A DNA stretch of 11,916 bases from an uncultured Microcaldota archaeon (GTDB lineage Archaea > Micrarchaeota > Micrarchaeia > Anstonellales > Anstonellaceae), in contig CAIXYX010000007.1 in assembly GCA_903923795.1 (NCBI GenBank), positions 1-11,916 on the forward strand, given 5' to 3'. Below are positions 1 to 5,860 of the stretch, one piece after another. Positions within the stretch are counted from its first letter, which is position 1, and each line of letters begins with the position of its first letter. The translations under genes were made by a program, and so were the position numbers. The notes under the pieces are model-generated. The model searched no databases and was not told the DNA's origin. It worked only from the letters and a program-made list of their open reading frames with translations.

Positions 1-2184
1 CTCGTCAAATTCTACGACGAGAAAACCGGAGTCTTCGATGTCGCATCATACCAGCACGCCATCCGCCTCTGGACGACCGTGCTCGAAATCTCGGTGCTCA
101 TGGCTGGTTTCCCGTCAGCCGAAATCGCGCACCGCTCATTCGATTACCGCACCCTTGGCTTAGGTTACGCCAATTTGGGCACACTCCTCATGATGATGGG
201 CGTGCCATACGACAGCCCGCAGGCGCTTGCCATCTCGGGCTCATTAAGCTCTATTCTCACCGGCGAGTCTTACGCGACTTCAGCCGAACTCGCCTTCTGC
301 CTTGGCCCGTTCCCGGCATATGAGCGCAACCGCTCCTCCATGCTAAGAGTCATGCGCAACCACCGCCGCGCCGCATACAATGCCCCCGAGGGGGATTACG
401 AGGATCTCACAGTCAAGCCATTAGGCATAAATCCAAACCATGCGCCCGTCAACCTCGTGTCGGCAGCGCGCGAGGTTTGGGACCGCACAGTGAGCCACGG
501 CGAGAAATGGGGCTTTAGAAATGCTCAAGTGACAGTCATCGCCCCAACTGGCACAATCGGCCTTGTCATGGACTGCGACACCACTGGCGTCGAGCCCGAC
601 TTCGCCATAGTCAAATTCAAGAAGCTGGCCGGTGGCGGCTATTTCAAGATAGTCAACGCCAGCGTGTCCAAAGCCCTGCGCCGCCTCGGTTACTCTTCCA
701 TGCAGATAGATGCCATCGAGCGCTATTGCAAGGGGCACGGCAGCCTCATGGGCGCCCCATTCATCAATGCCGAATCCCTCAAGGCAAAAGGCTTTGGCCT
801 CGACAAGCTCGCGGCGCTCGAAGCGCAGATGCCTGCCGCATTCGACATCCGCTTCGCATTCAACCGCTGGGTATTAGGCGAGGATTTCCTAAAGCAAATC
901 GGCGTGAGCCAGACCGACCTCGACAACAACCAATTTGATTTGCTCAAATATTTAGGTTTCACATCCGCCCAAATCGACGAGGCCAACGATTACGTCTGCG
1001 GCACCATGACTCTCGAGGGCGCGCCCGGCCTCAAGCCCGAGCACTTGCCCATCTTCGACTGCGCATCAAAATGCGGCAAGAAAGGCACGCGCTATATCGC
1101 GTACCAAGCGCACATAAGAATGATGGCGGCTGTGCAGCCCTTCATCTCGGGCTCCATCTCAAAGACAATAAACATGCCATCCGACGCAACTCTTGCCGAC
1201 GTGCAGGAGGCGTACTGGCTCTCATGGAAGCAGATGATAAAAGCCATGGCAATCTACCGCGACGGCTCCAAATTATCACAGCCCCTCAACGCATTGGCGC
1301 AGGACGAATCCGAAATCGCCGCCTTGCAGGCATTGGCCGAAGAAGCCGAAAAGATAGCCGAGGCCCCGTTCGCCGTCATCCCGTCTTCAGTTTCGGCAGC
1401 AGGGTCAGCCTCATTCGCATCCGCATCCTCCTCCGCCTCCGCATCGGCCCTCTCTCCGCCCTCTTCCCCCTCAATCATCAGCTCCACTTTGCAGCGCCGC
1501 AAACTTCCCTCCAAGAGGCGGGGATTTGTGCAAGAGGCCAGAGTCGGCGGGCACAAGGTCTATTTCAAGACCGGTGAATACCCCGACGGCTCTCTCGGCG
1601 AGCTCTTCATCGACATGTACAAAGAGGGCGCAGGCTACCGCGCGCTCCTCAACTGCTTCGCCATCGCCGTGTCGAAAGGTTTGCAATACGGCGTGCCGCT
1701 CGAAGAATTTGTGGACACGTTCACCTACACCCGCTTCGACCCCGCAGGCCCTGTGGCCGGTCACGAGACTATCCGCAGCGCCACCTCAATCGTTGACTAC
1801 GTCTTCCGCGCTCTCGGCTCCGAATATCTGGGCCGCACTGATTTGGTGCACGTCAAGCCACAAGAGGGTAACTTGGGGGGCAACGGCACAGCTCACGCAG
1901 ACTTGAGTTCTGAAGGCCAGATGAAACTTCCGCCATCCGGCACCCCGACAACTGCGGGTGGCGTGTCGAAGCAGGTGAAATTGACTGGCTCCGAAAATAC
2001 TGCCACAGCGCGCCCGATGTCCTCCCAATCATCTGATGACGATGAGGGCGACGGCAAGATAAAATCCGCGCGCCAGCAAGGATTCACCGGCGACACCTGC
2101 TCGAACTGCGGCTCGTTGAAAATGAAGAGAAATGGCAGTTGCCTTCTATGTGTTGACTGTGGTGAGACATCTGGTTGCTCGTAA
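1..2184 (+). CDS. nrdJ: Adenosylcobalamin-dependent (class II) ribonucleotide reductase, C-terminal part (5' truncated by window edge)
   Basis: Reduces ribonucleotides to deoxyribonucleotides for DNA synthesis using a cobalamin-generated thiyl radical. The frame is open from base 1, so the true start lies outside the window; 727 residues are visible. Seen: PTGTIG at residues 182-187 followed by MDCDTTGVEPDF (190-201) and KKLAGGGYFK, a stretch typical of class II enzymes; ISGSISKTINMP, the phosphate-binding region; and YRDGSKLSQPL near the end of the barrel. A Ser/Ala/Pro-rich linker (about 459-496) separates the barrel from the C-terminal domain, which starts near RRKLPSKRRGF (about 499) and matches the NrdJ C-terminal domain (GGHKVYFKTGEY, GLQYGVPLEEFVDTF). 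The protein ends in a cysteine cluster (C700, C703, C714, C717, C720, C726), as in NrdJ zinc-binding and redox tails. No intein is seen in this part. The gene is convergent with the HAD gene, 13 nt away. Confidence 0.95.
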   Translation, partial: LVKFYDEKTGVFDVASYQHAIRLWTTVLEISVLMAGFPSAEIAHRSFDYRTLGLGYANLGTLLMMMGVPYDSPQALAISGSLSSILTGESYATSAELAFCLGPFPAYERNRSSMLRVMRNHRRAAYNAPEGDYEDLTVKPLGINPNHAPVNLVSAAREVWDRTVSHGEKWGFRNAQVTVIAPTGTIGLVMDCDTTGVEPDFAIVKFKKLAGGGYFKIVNASVSKALRRLGYSSMQIDAIERYCKGHGSLMGAPFINAESLKAKGFGLDKLAALEAQMPAAFDIRFAFNRWVLGEDFLKQIGVSQTDLDNNQFDLLKYLGFTSAQIDEANDYVCGTMTLEGAPGLKPEHLPIFDCASKCGKKGTRYIAYQAHIRMMAAVQPFISGSISKTINMPSDATLADVQEAYWLSWKQMIKAMAIYRDGSKLSQPLNALAQDESEIAALQALAEEAEKIAEAPFAVIPSSVSAAGSASFASASSSASASALSPPSSPSIISSTLQRRKLPSKRRGFVQEARVGGHKVYFKTGEYPDGSLGELFIDMYKEGAGYRALLNCFAIAVSKGLQYGVPLEEFVDTFTYTRFDPAGPVAGHETIRSATSIVDYVFRALGSEYLGRTDLVHVKPQEGNLGGNGTAHADLSSEGQMKLPPSGTPTTAGGVSKQVKLTGSENTATARPMSSQSSDDDEGDGKIKSARQQGFTGDTCSNCGSLKMKRNGSCLLCVDCGETSGCS

Positions 2185-2197
2185 ATGTTTTGATTCA

Positions 2198-2893
2198 CTA
2201 ATCGATTTTTTTTATTATCTCCAATAGCTCCAGCGGTTTATCAATCTCAAAATCTGCCTTTGGCCCCTCATTCTCAAAGTATGGGTCGTATTTTGCAAGA
2301 CAAGTCTTCATGCCCACAGCCTTCGCTCCTGCCATGTCACGCGCAGGGTTATCCCCCACCATGAGCACTTCGCCAGCTTGCACATCCATCTTCTTGCAAA
2401 TGGCCAGGAAAGGTTCAGCTCCCGGTTTCATCACATTTGTGTCATGGAATGTGCCGACAGCCCCAAAATATTCTGACAAGCCAGTGAAGGCGAGCCTCTG
2501 CTTCGCCTGCTCGCGCGGCGCATCTGTCAAAACTCCCAACAAATATGTTTTCCTCAATTCGGCGAGCGTTTCACTCATGCCGGGGTATGGCTTCAACACC
2601 TGCTCCTTTTTCCTCAAGTAAGCGACAACGCCTGCATCCCGAATCTTCTCGAACTCAAGTTTTGGAAATCCAAATGGTTTGATCAATTCGCTAAAAGTGA
2701 GCTGATATTCCACGCCGTGTGTTTTGTAAATGTTGAAAATAAGCGTTTCGGCCCGCTCCGGGCTCATGGTCAAACCAGCCGCCACCATGGCCCTCGCCGC
2801 CTCGCGAGAAGCCTCCTTCTTGAACTGCCAGAAGTTAACCAGTGTATTATCCAGATCGAAAATAATGGCTTTCAACATAAGAAGCACGTCCAT
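2198..2893 (-). CDS. HAD-superfamily hydrolase, subfamily IA (phosphatase-like)
   Basis: Probably a soluble phosphatase acting on a small phosphorylated metabolite; the substrate cannot be read from sequence. 231 aa, a usual length for the family. The four HAD motifs are present: I, DLDNT with D13 and D15 (nucleophile and acid); II, LTDAP with T123; III, K156 in VMKPGAEPF; IV, VGDNPARD with D181 and D186. An alpha-helical cap lies between motifs I and II, giving subfamily IA, close to the archaeal TIGR02253-type proteins. Start: ATG at 2893 is about 25 nt from a TATA-like TTATCTA (2915-2921), fitting a leaderless transcript. ATG at 2878 (MLKAIIFDLD, 226 aa) is the alternative and is where the neighbouring duplicate copy begins. 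Neither start has a Shine-Dalgarno. The same-strand upstream neighbours are the partial copy and the ZIP gene. Confidence 0.88.
   Translation of the reverse strand: MDVLLMLKAIIFDLDNTLVNFWQFKKEASREAARAMVAAGLTMSPERAETLIFNIYKTHGVEYQLTFSELIKPFGFPKLEFEKIRDAGVVAYLRKKEQVLKPYPGMSETLAELRKTYLLGVLTDAPREQAKQRLAFTGLSEYFGAVGTFHDTNVMKPGAEPFLAICKKMDVQAGEVLMVGDNPARDMAGAKAVGMKTCLAKYDPYFENEGPKADFEIDKPLELLEIIKKID
2206..2213 (+). terminator. T-run terminator of the ribonucleotide reductase gene
   Basis: Eight consecutive T on the plus strand, 21 nt after the nrdJ stop. Archaeal RNA polymerase terminates at such runs. The run lies inside the 3' end of the convergent HAD gene, so the two transcripts probably overlap slightly. 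Confidence 0.5.
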
Positions 2894-2914
2894 CCGGTCG
2901 TTCGGGCACTGCCA

Positions 2915-2922
2915 TAGATAAT
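2915..2922 (-). promoter_or_regulatory. TATA-like box of the HAD gene
   Basis: The minus strand reads AATTATCTA here, centred about 25 nt upstream of ATG 2893, preceded by an A-rich purine stretch that could serve as BRE. Weak match to the archaeal consensus. Confidence 0.35.
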
Positions 2923-2935
2923 TCTTTTTCCGAGG

Positions 2936-2958
2936 TTTTTTTCGCTCCGCGAAAAAAA
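2936..2958. repeat. Perfect inverted repeat, 10-bp stem with 3-nt loop
   Basis: TTTTTTTCGC (2936-2945), loop TCC, GCGAAAAAAA (2949-2958). It sits exactly between the truncated HAD copy and the complete HAD gene. On the minus strand the hairpin ends in a T-free purine arm, so it is not a classic T-tailed terminator in that direction; read on either strand, one arm carries seven T. It could stop transcription coming from the ZIP side, or be the scar of the rearrangement that truncated the copy. Confidence 0.5.
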
Positions 2959-2960
2959 GC

Positions 2961-3021
2961 TCTTGAACTGCCAGAAGTTGACGAGGGTGTTGTCCAAATC
3001 GAAAATGATTGCTTTGAGCAT
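2961..3021 (-). pseudogene. Truncated second copy of the HAD gene 5' end
   Basis: Starting at ATG 3021 the minus strand encodes the same first 20 residues (MLKAIIFD...NFWQFK) as the complete HAD gene from its internal ATG at 2878. Over the compared 59-60 nt there are 10 nucleotide differences and all are synonymous. Homology stops just before the 10-bp hairpin; the frame then runs on without similarity to a stop at 2872 (49 codons in total). The HAD motifs II-IV are missing, so no active enzyme can be made. It starts 34 nt after the ZIP stop codon and could be cotranscribed with it. Best read as the remnant of a once-selected paralogue. Confidence 0.6.
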
Positions 3022-3055
3022 GGGGATATCCGATGCCCGAAAAATAAAAACCCGC

Positions 3056-3814
3056 CTAATGCAATTCCGGCAGCAGCATGCCACCGAGCACGATAATGCA
3101 GATTCCGAATCCGAATGCCGCCAGCTGCACCAGCGAGCGGCGTGCGTCTTTCTCCTTGTGCAATTCCGGCGCCAAATCAACGCATGCGATATAGATGAAC
3201 TGCCCAGCAGCCAGAGGCAGCAGGACAGAAACAAGTCCGGGTATCGCGCTCGCAGCATAAAATGTGATCACGCCGCCCGCCAGCGCGGCCAGCGCCGAGA
3301 GGCAGTTGAATATTATTGCCTTGGTCTTGGAGAATCCGCCCCAAATCAACAATGAGAAATCCCCTATCTCGTGCGGAATCTCGTGCGAGATTATCGAAAG
3401 TGTGGTCAATACGCCGATTTGTGGAGATGCAAGATAAGCGGCCGCAATCAGCGTGCCGTCGACGAAATTATGTATCGTGTCCCCGATCAGCGTGAGATAA
3501 GTCACAGGGCACTCTTTGGCGTCCGCCTTGTGATGATGTTTGTGGTGATGGTGCATGTGCAGAAATCTCTCGATGAGCAGGAAAAGCACGATTCCTCCCA
3601 GCACAAGGGGCATGGCCCGCCCCACGCCGCTCGCGCCAATCGCCTCGGGCAGCAGGTCGAAAAATGCCGTCGCAAGCATCGCCCCGCCCGCCAGCGCAAC
3701 CAAAATCGGCAGAAGGCGGTGCAGCAGCTTGTCATCCATGCTCAACGAGACCACGCCGACGAGAGATATGGCGCCAACCGCAAGAGTGGCGAGGACGATT
3801 GATTCGAGGACCAT
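3056..3814 (-). CDS. ZIP-family divalent metal transporter
   Basis: Moves Zn2+ or a related divalent cation into the cytoplasm across the membrane. 252 aa from ATG 3814, with about eight hydrophobic segments. The metal-site signatures are present: HNFVDG at residues 115-120 (TM4) and HEIPHEIGD at 144-152 (TM5), plus E217 in VDLAPELHKE. Between TM3 and TM4 lies a histidine-rich cytoplasmic loop (residues 86-96, nine His including a run of four), typical of zinc ZIPs and thought to act in metal sensing or handling. Start choice: ATG 3814 lies about 27 nt after the TATA-like ATTAATAT, which fits a leaderless mRNA. The upstream in-frame ATG at 3850 would precede the TATA box and would add 12 residues (MGLISISC...) that look less like a protein start. 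The truncated HAD copy follows by 34 nt. Substrate choice among Zn, Fe and Mn is not readable. Confidence 0.9.
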   Translation of the reverse strand: MVLESIVLATLAVGAISLVGVVSLSMDDKLLHRLLPILVALAGGAMLATAFFDLLPEAIGASGVGRAMPLVLGGIVLFLLIERFLHMHHHHKHHHKADAKECPVTYLTLIGDTIHNFVDGTLIAAAYLASPQIGVLTTLSIISHEIPHEIGDFSLLIWGGFSKTKAIIFNCLSALAALAGGVITFYAASAIPGLVSVLLPLAAGQFIYIACVDLAPELHKEKDARRSLVQLAAFGFGICIIVLGGMLLPELH

Positions 3815-3836
3815 TATGGGATGAGCGCAGGAGATG

Positions 3837-3847
3837 GATATTAATCC
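3837..3847 (-). promoter_or_regulatory. TATA box of the ZIP gene
   Basis: The minus strand reads GGGATTAATATCC, centred about 27 nt upstream of ATG 3814, the spacing expected for a leaderless archaeal transcript. No Shine-Dalgarno lies between it and the ATG. This box decides the start codon. Confidence 0.5.
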
Positions 3848-3922
3848 CATCGGTCGGGGGAAAGAGTTCTTTCCGCATTTTCAGCAATGGTTATGCATTT
3901 GGTATCGACAAGTAATCTTATG

Positions 3923-3945
3923 AAAAAAATCCAGACCGATAAAAA
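3923..3945 (-). terminator. T-rich terminator after the microprotein pair
   Basis: On the minus strand a T5 run (3945-3941) is followed by a T7 run (3929-3923), 19-41 nt beyond the stop of the 38-aa microprotein. This fits an archaeal T-run terminator and would mark the end of the small-protein operon. Confidence 0.45.
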
Positions 3946-3963
3946 GCACATCGCCCCGGCCAT

Positions 3964-4080
3964 TCATCTGATGCGGCCTTGGGCATCATGGTACGCCTGC
4001 CTTGAGAGCGCCCAAACCAGTGCCAAAATCATCAGCAATCCCGCATATGAGGATGCCGGTGGTAATTCAATCGACAGCAT
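3964..4080 (-). CDS. Predicted single-pass membrane microprotein, 38 aa (second of a tandem pair)
   Basis: Not recognised as a member of a known family. Begins MLSIELPPASSY, followed by one hydrophobic segment (about residues 13-26, AGLLMILALVWAL) and a basic tail with R27, R36 and R38. By the positive-inside rule the tail would be cytoplasmic and the N terminus outside. The start follows the stop of the 39-aa microprotein by 47 nt on the same strand, with only a weak purine stretch (GTTGAGAG) as ribosome site. A T-run terminator follows. Two adjacent short frames that each encode one membrane segment, with promoter and terminator in place, support a real gene, but the reading frame is short enough to arise by chance. 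Confidence 0.42.
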   Translation of the reverse strand: MLSIELPPASSYAGLLMILALVWALSRQAYHDAQGRIR

Positions 4081-4127
4081 GGCTCTCAACTCACAACGAA
4101 TGAAATTGCTTTATCTCTTCTTGCGGT

Positions 4128-4247
4128 TTATCCATAATCCTCCCAATCTACCGGTTCATCACCGTGCTCTGCCAAGACCCACAGCACCATCAGGACCGCA
4201 AACAGGCCCTCCAGAGCCAGAACCACCAATAATTCGGGCACAGTCAT
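4128..4247 (-). CDS. Predicted single-pass membrane microprotein, 39 aa (first of a tandem pair)
   Basis: Not recognised as a known family. Begins MTVPELLVVLALEG; residues about 6-26 are a membrane helix that carries a glutamate in its middle (E13). The tail is strongly acidic: E28, D30, E31, D34, E36 and D37, ending EDYG. The start is well supported: GGAGGTG (4262-4256 on the minus strand) lies 8 nt before the ATG, and a TATA box GATATATC sits about 37 nt upstream. With the 38-aa ORF downstream it forms an apparent two-gene operon whose products have oppositely charged tails. Function unknown; small accessory subunits of membrane complexes have this kind of build, but nothing in the sequence names a partner. 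Confidence 0.5.
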   Translation of the reverse strand: MTVPELLVVLALEGLFAVLMVLWVLAEHGDEPVDWEDYG

Positions 4248-4255
4248 AACCACAA

Positions 4256-4288
4256 CACCTCCATTTCATTCTCGAAAGATGATATATC
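4256..4288 (-). promoter_or_regulatory. TATA box and Shine-Dalgarno of the microprotein pair
   Basis: TATA-like GATATATC at 4281-4288, centred about 37 nt from ATG 4247, and the Shine-Dalgarno GGAGGTG at 4256-4262, 8 nt from the ATG. The spacing predicts a leader of about 10-15 nt that just includes the ribosome site. Confidence 0.5.
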
Positions 4289-4310
4289 AGCAAAAAACCC
4301 CGGCAGCCAA

Positions 4311-4469
4311 TCAGATTCCCGCCTCTTGGCGGAACCGCCGTGCAGTCCCGCCGATGGTGGCCCGGCTTATGAATCCGAACAGGAGGTCGAAATCATCCCC
4401 CCCGCCATCCTCATCCCCCCAGCCCTCATTGCCGCCGTCCCGCAAACCCTCTTTCTTCTTGTTTTCCAT
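4311..4469 (-). CDS. Hypothetical hydrophilic small protein, 52 aa
   Basis: Not recognised. Begins with a basic stretch (MENKKKEGLR), then a Gly/Asp/Glu-rich section (about residues 11-27) and a short amphipathic C-terminal part with FDLLFGFIS (about 27-35) and a basic end (ARRFRQ). No clear membrane segment. A Shine-Dalgarno-like GAGGGGTGG ends 4 nt before the ATG, and a TATA box lies about 44 nt upstream; together they predict a leader of about 17 nt. The stop is 23 nt from the TATA box of the next small gene on the same strand. Composition is biased (runs of G on this strand), so a chance frame is possible. Confidence 0.38.
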   Translation of the reverse strand: MENKKKEGLRDGGNEGWGDEDGGGDDFDLLFGFISRATIGGTARRFRQEAGI

Positions 4470-4506
4470 CGAACCACCCCTCGTCTGATTAGAGAATCGC
4501 CGGGGC

Positions 4507-4518
4507 GGGATATATCCC
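4507..4518 (-). promoter_or_regulatory. Palindromic TATA element GGGATATATCCC
   Basis: A perfect 12-bp palindrome with a TATATA core, about 44 nt upstream of the 52-aa ORF start and 65 nt upstream of the PhoU-like start on the other strand. It can serve as the minus-strand TATA box; being symmetrical, it could also be a regulator site in this divergent promoter region. Confidence 0.4.
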
Positions 4519-4548
4519 TATTCTATAGAAAAAATTCAACCTATATAC

Positions 4549-4558
4549 TTATATATAT
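4549..4558 (+). promoter_or_regulatory. TATA box of the AbrB-PhoU gene
   Basis: TTATATATAT centred about 25 nt upstream of ATG 4578, with no Shine-Dalgarno in between. This indicates a leaderless mRNA and fixes the start at MASRKIQQ rather than at in-frame codons farther upstream. Confidence 0.6.
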
Positions 4559-4577
4559 CAAATCACCATCCGTCCAT

Positions 4578-5621
4578 ATGGCCTCGCGCAAGATACAGCA
4601 GACCGGCGGCTCCTCGTTCACAATCAGCCTGCCGCTCGAATGGGCCAGAAATTACGGCGTGAGGAAGAACGAGCCTGTCGATGTCGAGACACAGGTCGAC
4701 GGGGCTCTGGTCATCCATCCGCCCCGGCGCAAGCGGGAGAAGGCCGGCCCATATCGCCTCGAGGTGCGGCCGGGTGTGAAGGGGACGTTTTTGCTGCGCC
4801 AGCTCTTGGGCGCATATGTGCAGGGCAATTCCCAATTCATTGTCTCCGCCCAGGGCCGTGAGCTGCGTGTCGCCCATTCCGTGGTCGAGCGTTTTTTGAG
4901 AATGAGCGTGGGGATGGAGATTGTGGATGAGGGCGACGGCGTCATCATCATAAAAGACATCGCCGACCCAGCCGAAATGACCATGGTGCAGACATTGCGG
5001 CGCATGACTCATATCACGCGGCAGATGGTGCAGCAGAGCGTGGAGATGATCGAGGAGGGCGGGCCGATGGCGTCAGGTCTTGGCGAATTGGAGGACGACG
5101 CCGACCGCCTGTATCTTTACATGGAGCGCAAGCACCAGCTTTTCCTCACACACCCCTCATCCGCCTCAGCCGAAGGCATCAGTTTGCCCGATTCCCACTG
5201 GATGTTCCTCGCCTCCCGCTCCATGGAGAGAGTGGGGGACCATGCCATGGTCATCGCCATGCAGGCGCCTGCCTTGTTCAGGGACAATAAAGCGGGCCGT
5301 ATCCGTGCCGTGCTCTCCGAGCAGGGAGGGGCCGTTGCCGAAACATATGTGGCAAGCCTGCAGGCTTTGCTCGCCCGCGATGCTGACGGGGCCAATGCTC
5401 TCATCGATTCCAACCTGCAGAAGCGTCCCATATTCGATTCGGTTCTCTCCAAGGCCGCCGACCTTGCGCCCCGCATATCCATCAGCGCGGCTTACACCAT
5501 CTCGAGCCTCAGGCGCATCTCCGAATATTCGGACAACATAGCCGAGATTGTCATAGACCGGGGCGAGGAGCCGAAAAAAGCTGTGCCTGAAAAAAGCGGG
5601 GAACGAAAAATTGGAGCATGA
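4578..5621 (+). CDS. phoU: AbrB-domain / PhoU-domain phosphate regulator
   Basis: Likely a cytoplasmic regulator of phosphate uptake, in the archaeal family that joins a DNA-binding swapped-hairpin AbrB domain to PhoU helical repeats. 347 aa. The AbrB/SpoVT-type domain is residues 3-48 (SRKIQQTGGSSFTISLPLEW, then a VETQVDGALVIHP strand). A linker leads to two PhoU-like helical parts. Metal-site motifs of the PhoU E/DxxxD type: E170 to D176 in ELEDDADRLY, E217-D221 in MERVGDHA, and E316-D319 in SEYSDNIAEI. The last 20 residues are a charged, Lys/Glu-rich tail. The open frame extends upstream to 4326, but the TATA box at 4549-4558 and the sudden start of homology place the start at 4578. No Pst transporter or phosphate sensor kinase lies in the window, so its targets are elsewhere. 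It is divergent from the 52-aa ORF. Confidence 0.88.
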   Translation: MASRKIQQTGGSSFTISLPLEWARNYGVRKNEPVDVETQVDGALVIHPPRRKREKAGPYRLEVRPGVKGTFLLRQLLGAYVQGNSQFIVSAQGRELRVAHSVVERFLRMSVGMEIVDEGDGVIIIKDIADPAEMTMVQTLRRMTHITRQMVQQSVEMIEEGGPMASGLGELEDDADRLYLYMERKHQLFLTHPSSASAEGISLPDSHWMFLASRSMERVGDHAMVIAMQAPALFRDNKAGRIRAVLSEQGGAVAETYVASLQALLARDADGANALIDSNLQKRPIFDSVLSKAADLAPRISISAAYTISSLRRISEYSDNIAEIVIDRGEEPKKAVPEKSGERKIGA

Positions 5622-5775
5622 AAAAAAGCGGTGCCTGATTGGTTTTGCCGGTCTCAACGACCATCAAGGGGGGATTTTCCGGACATATATGCCCTGCGTA
5701 TATACTCTACGATGCTCTATATAGATGAATTTTCCCACTTTCGCATTGGATTTATTAACCTTGTTCGAAGCTAGA
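5622..5775. other. Intergenic region with several TATA-like boxes
   Basis: After the PhoU-like stop the sequence turns AT-rich. It holds CATATATG (near 5685), GTATATAC (near 5699), CTATATAGA (near 5718) and TTTATTAA (near 5751). The plus-strand TTTATTAA would place a transcription start near 5777, at the base of the stem described next. No Shine-Dalgarno-preceded gene is visible in this part; a 59-codon frame from 5725 is discussed under rejected items. Confidence 0.4.
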
Positions 5776-5846
5776 AAATCATCAAAGCCCCAAGCGGCCA
5801 AGTTGGCCCATAGAGGCCCAGCCCCAAGCGGCTTTGATGGTGATTT
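5776..5846 (+). ncRNA. Candidate structured leader or small RNA
   Basis: A long-range stem closes this stretch: CATCAAAGCC (5780-5789) pairs perfectly with GGCTTTGATG (5830-5839). An alternative fold pairs 5782-5789 with 5830-5837, leaves TGG bulged, and adds six more pairs (AAATCA with TGATTT), giving 14 pairs. Inside lie a 13-nt direct repeat AGCCCCAAGCGGC (5786-5798 and 5820-5832) and the small hairpin GGCCA-AGT-TGGCC (5796-5808). A TATA-like TTTATTAA about 26 nt upstream would start a transcript at its base, and a 39-aa ORF begins 14 nt after it. It could be a cis-acting leader for that ORF or an independent RNA. It does not match SRP RNA, RNase P RNA or tRNA as far as I can tell. Confidence 0.35.
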
Positions 5847-5860
5847 AGATAGGACTGGAA

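Noticed and set aside
1..2184. Intein in the ribonucleotide reductase
   Set aside because: NrdJ genes in archaea often carry inteins, but the visible part is continuous through the usual insertion region and shows no Cys/HN splice junctions or endonuclease motifs.
3841..3963. 40-codon minus-strand frame (MAGAMCFLSVWIFF...) starting directly at the stop of the 38-aa microprotein
   Set aside because: It would make a third small membrane protein, but it spans the T-run terminator and ends inside the ZIP TATA box, has AT-rich codons and lacks a ribosome site. The hydrophobic stretch comes from the T-runs.
3887..4249. 120-aa plus-strand frame opposite the microprotein pair
   Set aside because: No promoter or Shine-Dalgarno, and a Pro-rich end that mirrors the membrane codons on the other strand; it looks like a shadow.
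4326..4577. N-terminal extension of the PhoU-like protein
   Set aside because: The frame is open, but it passes through two TATA boxes and a low-complexity Pro-rich stretch; AbrB homology begins at once after ATG 4578, which has a leaderless promoter.
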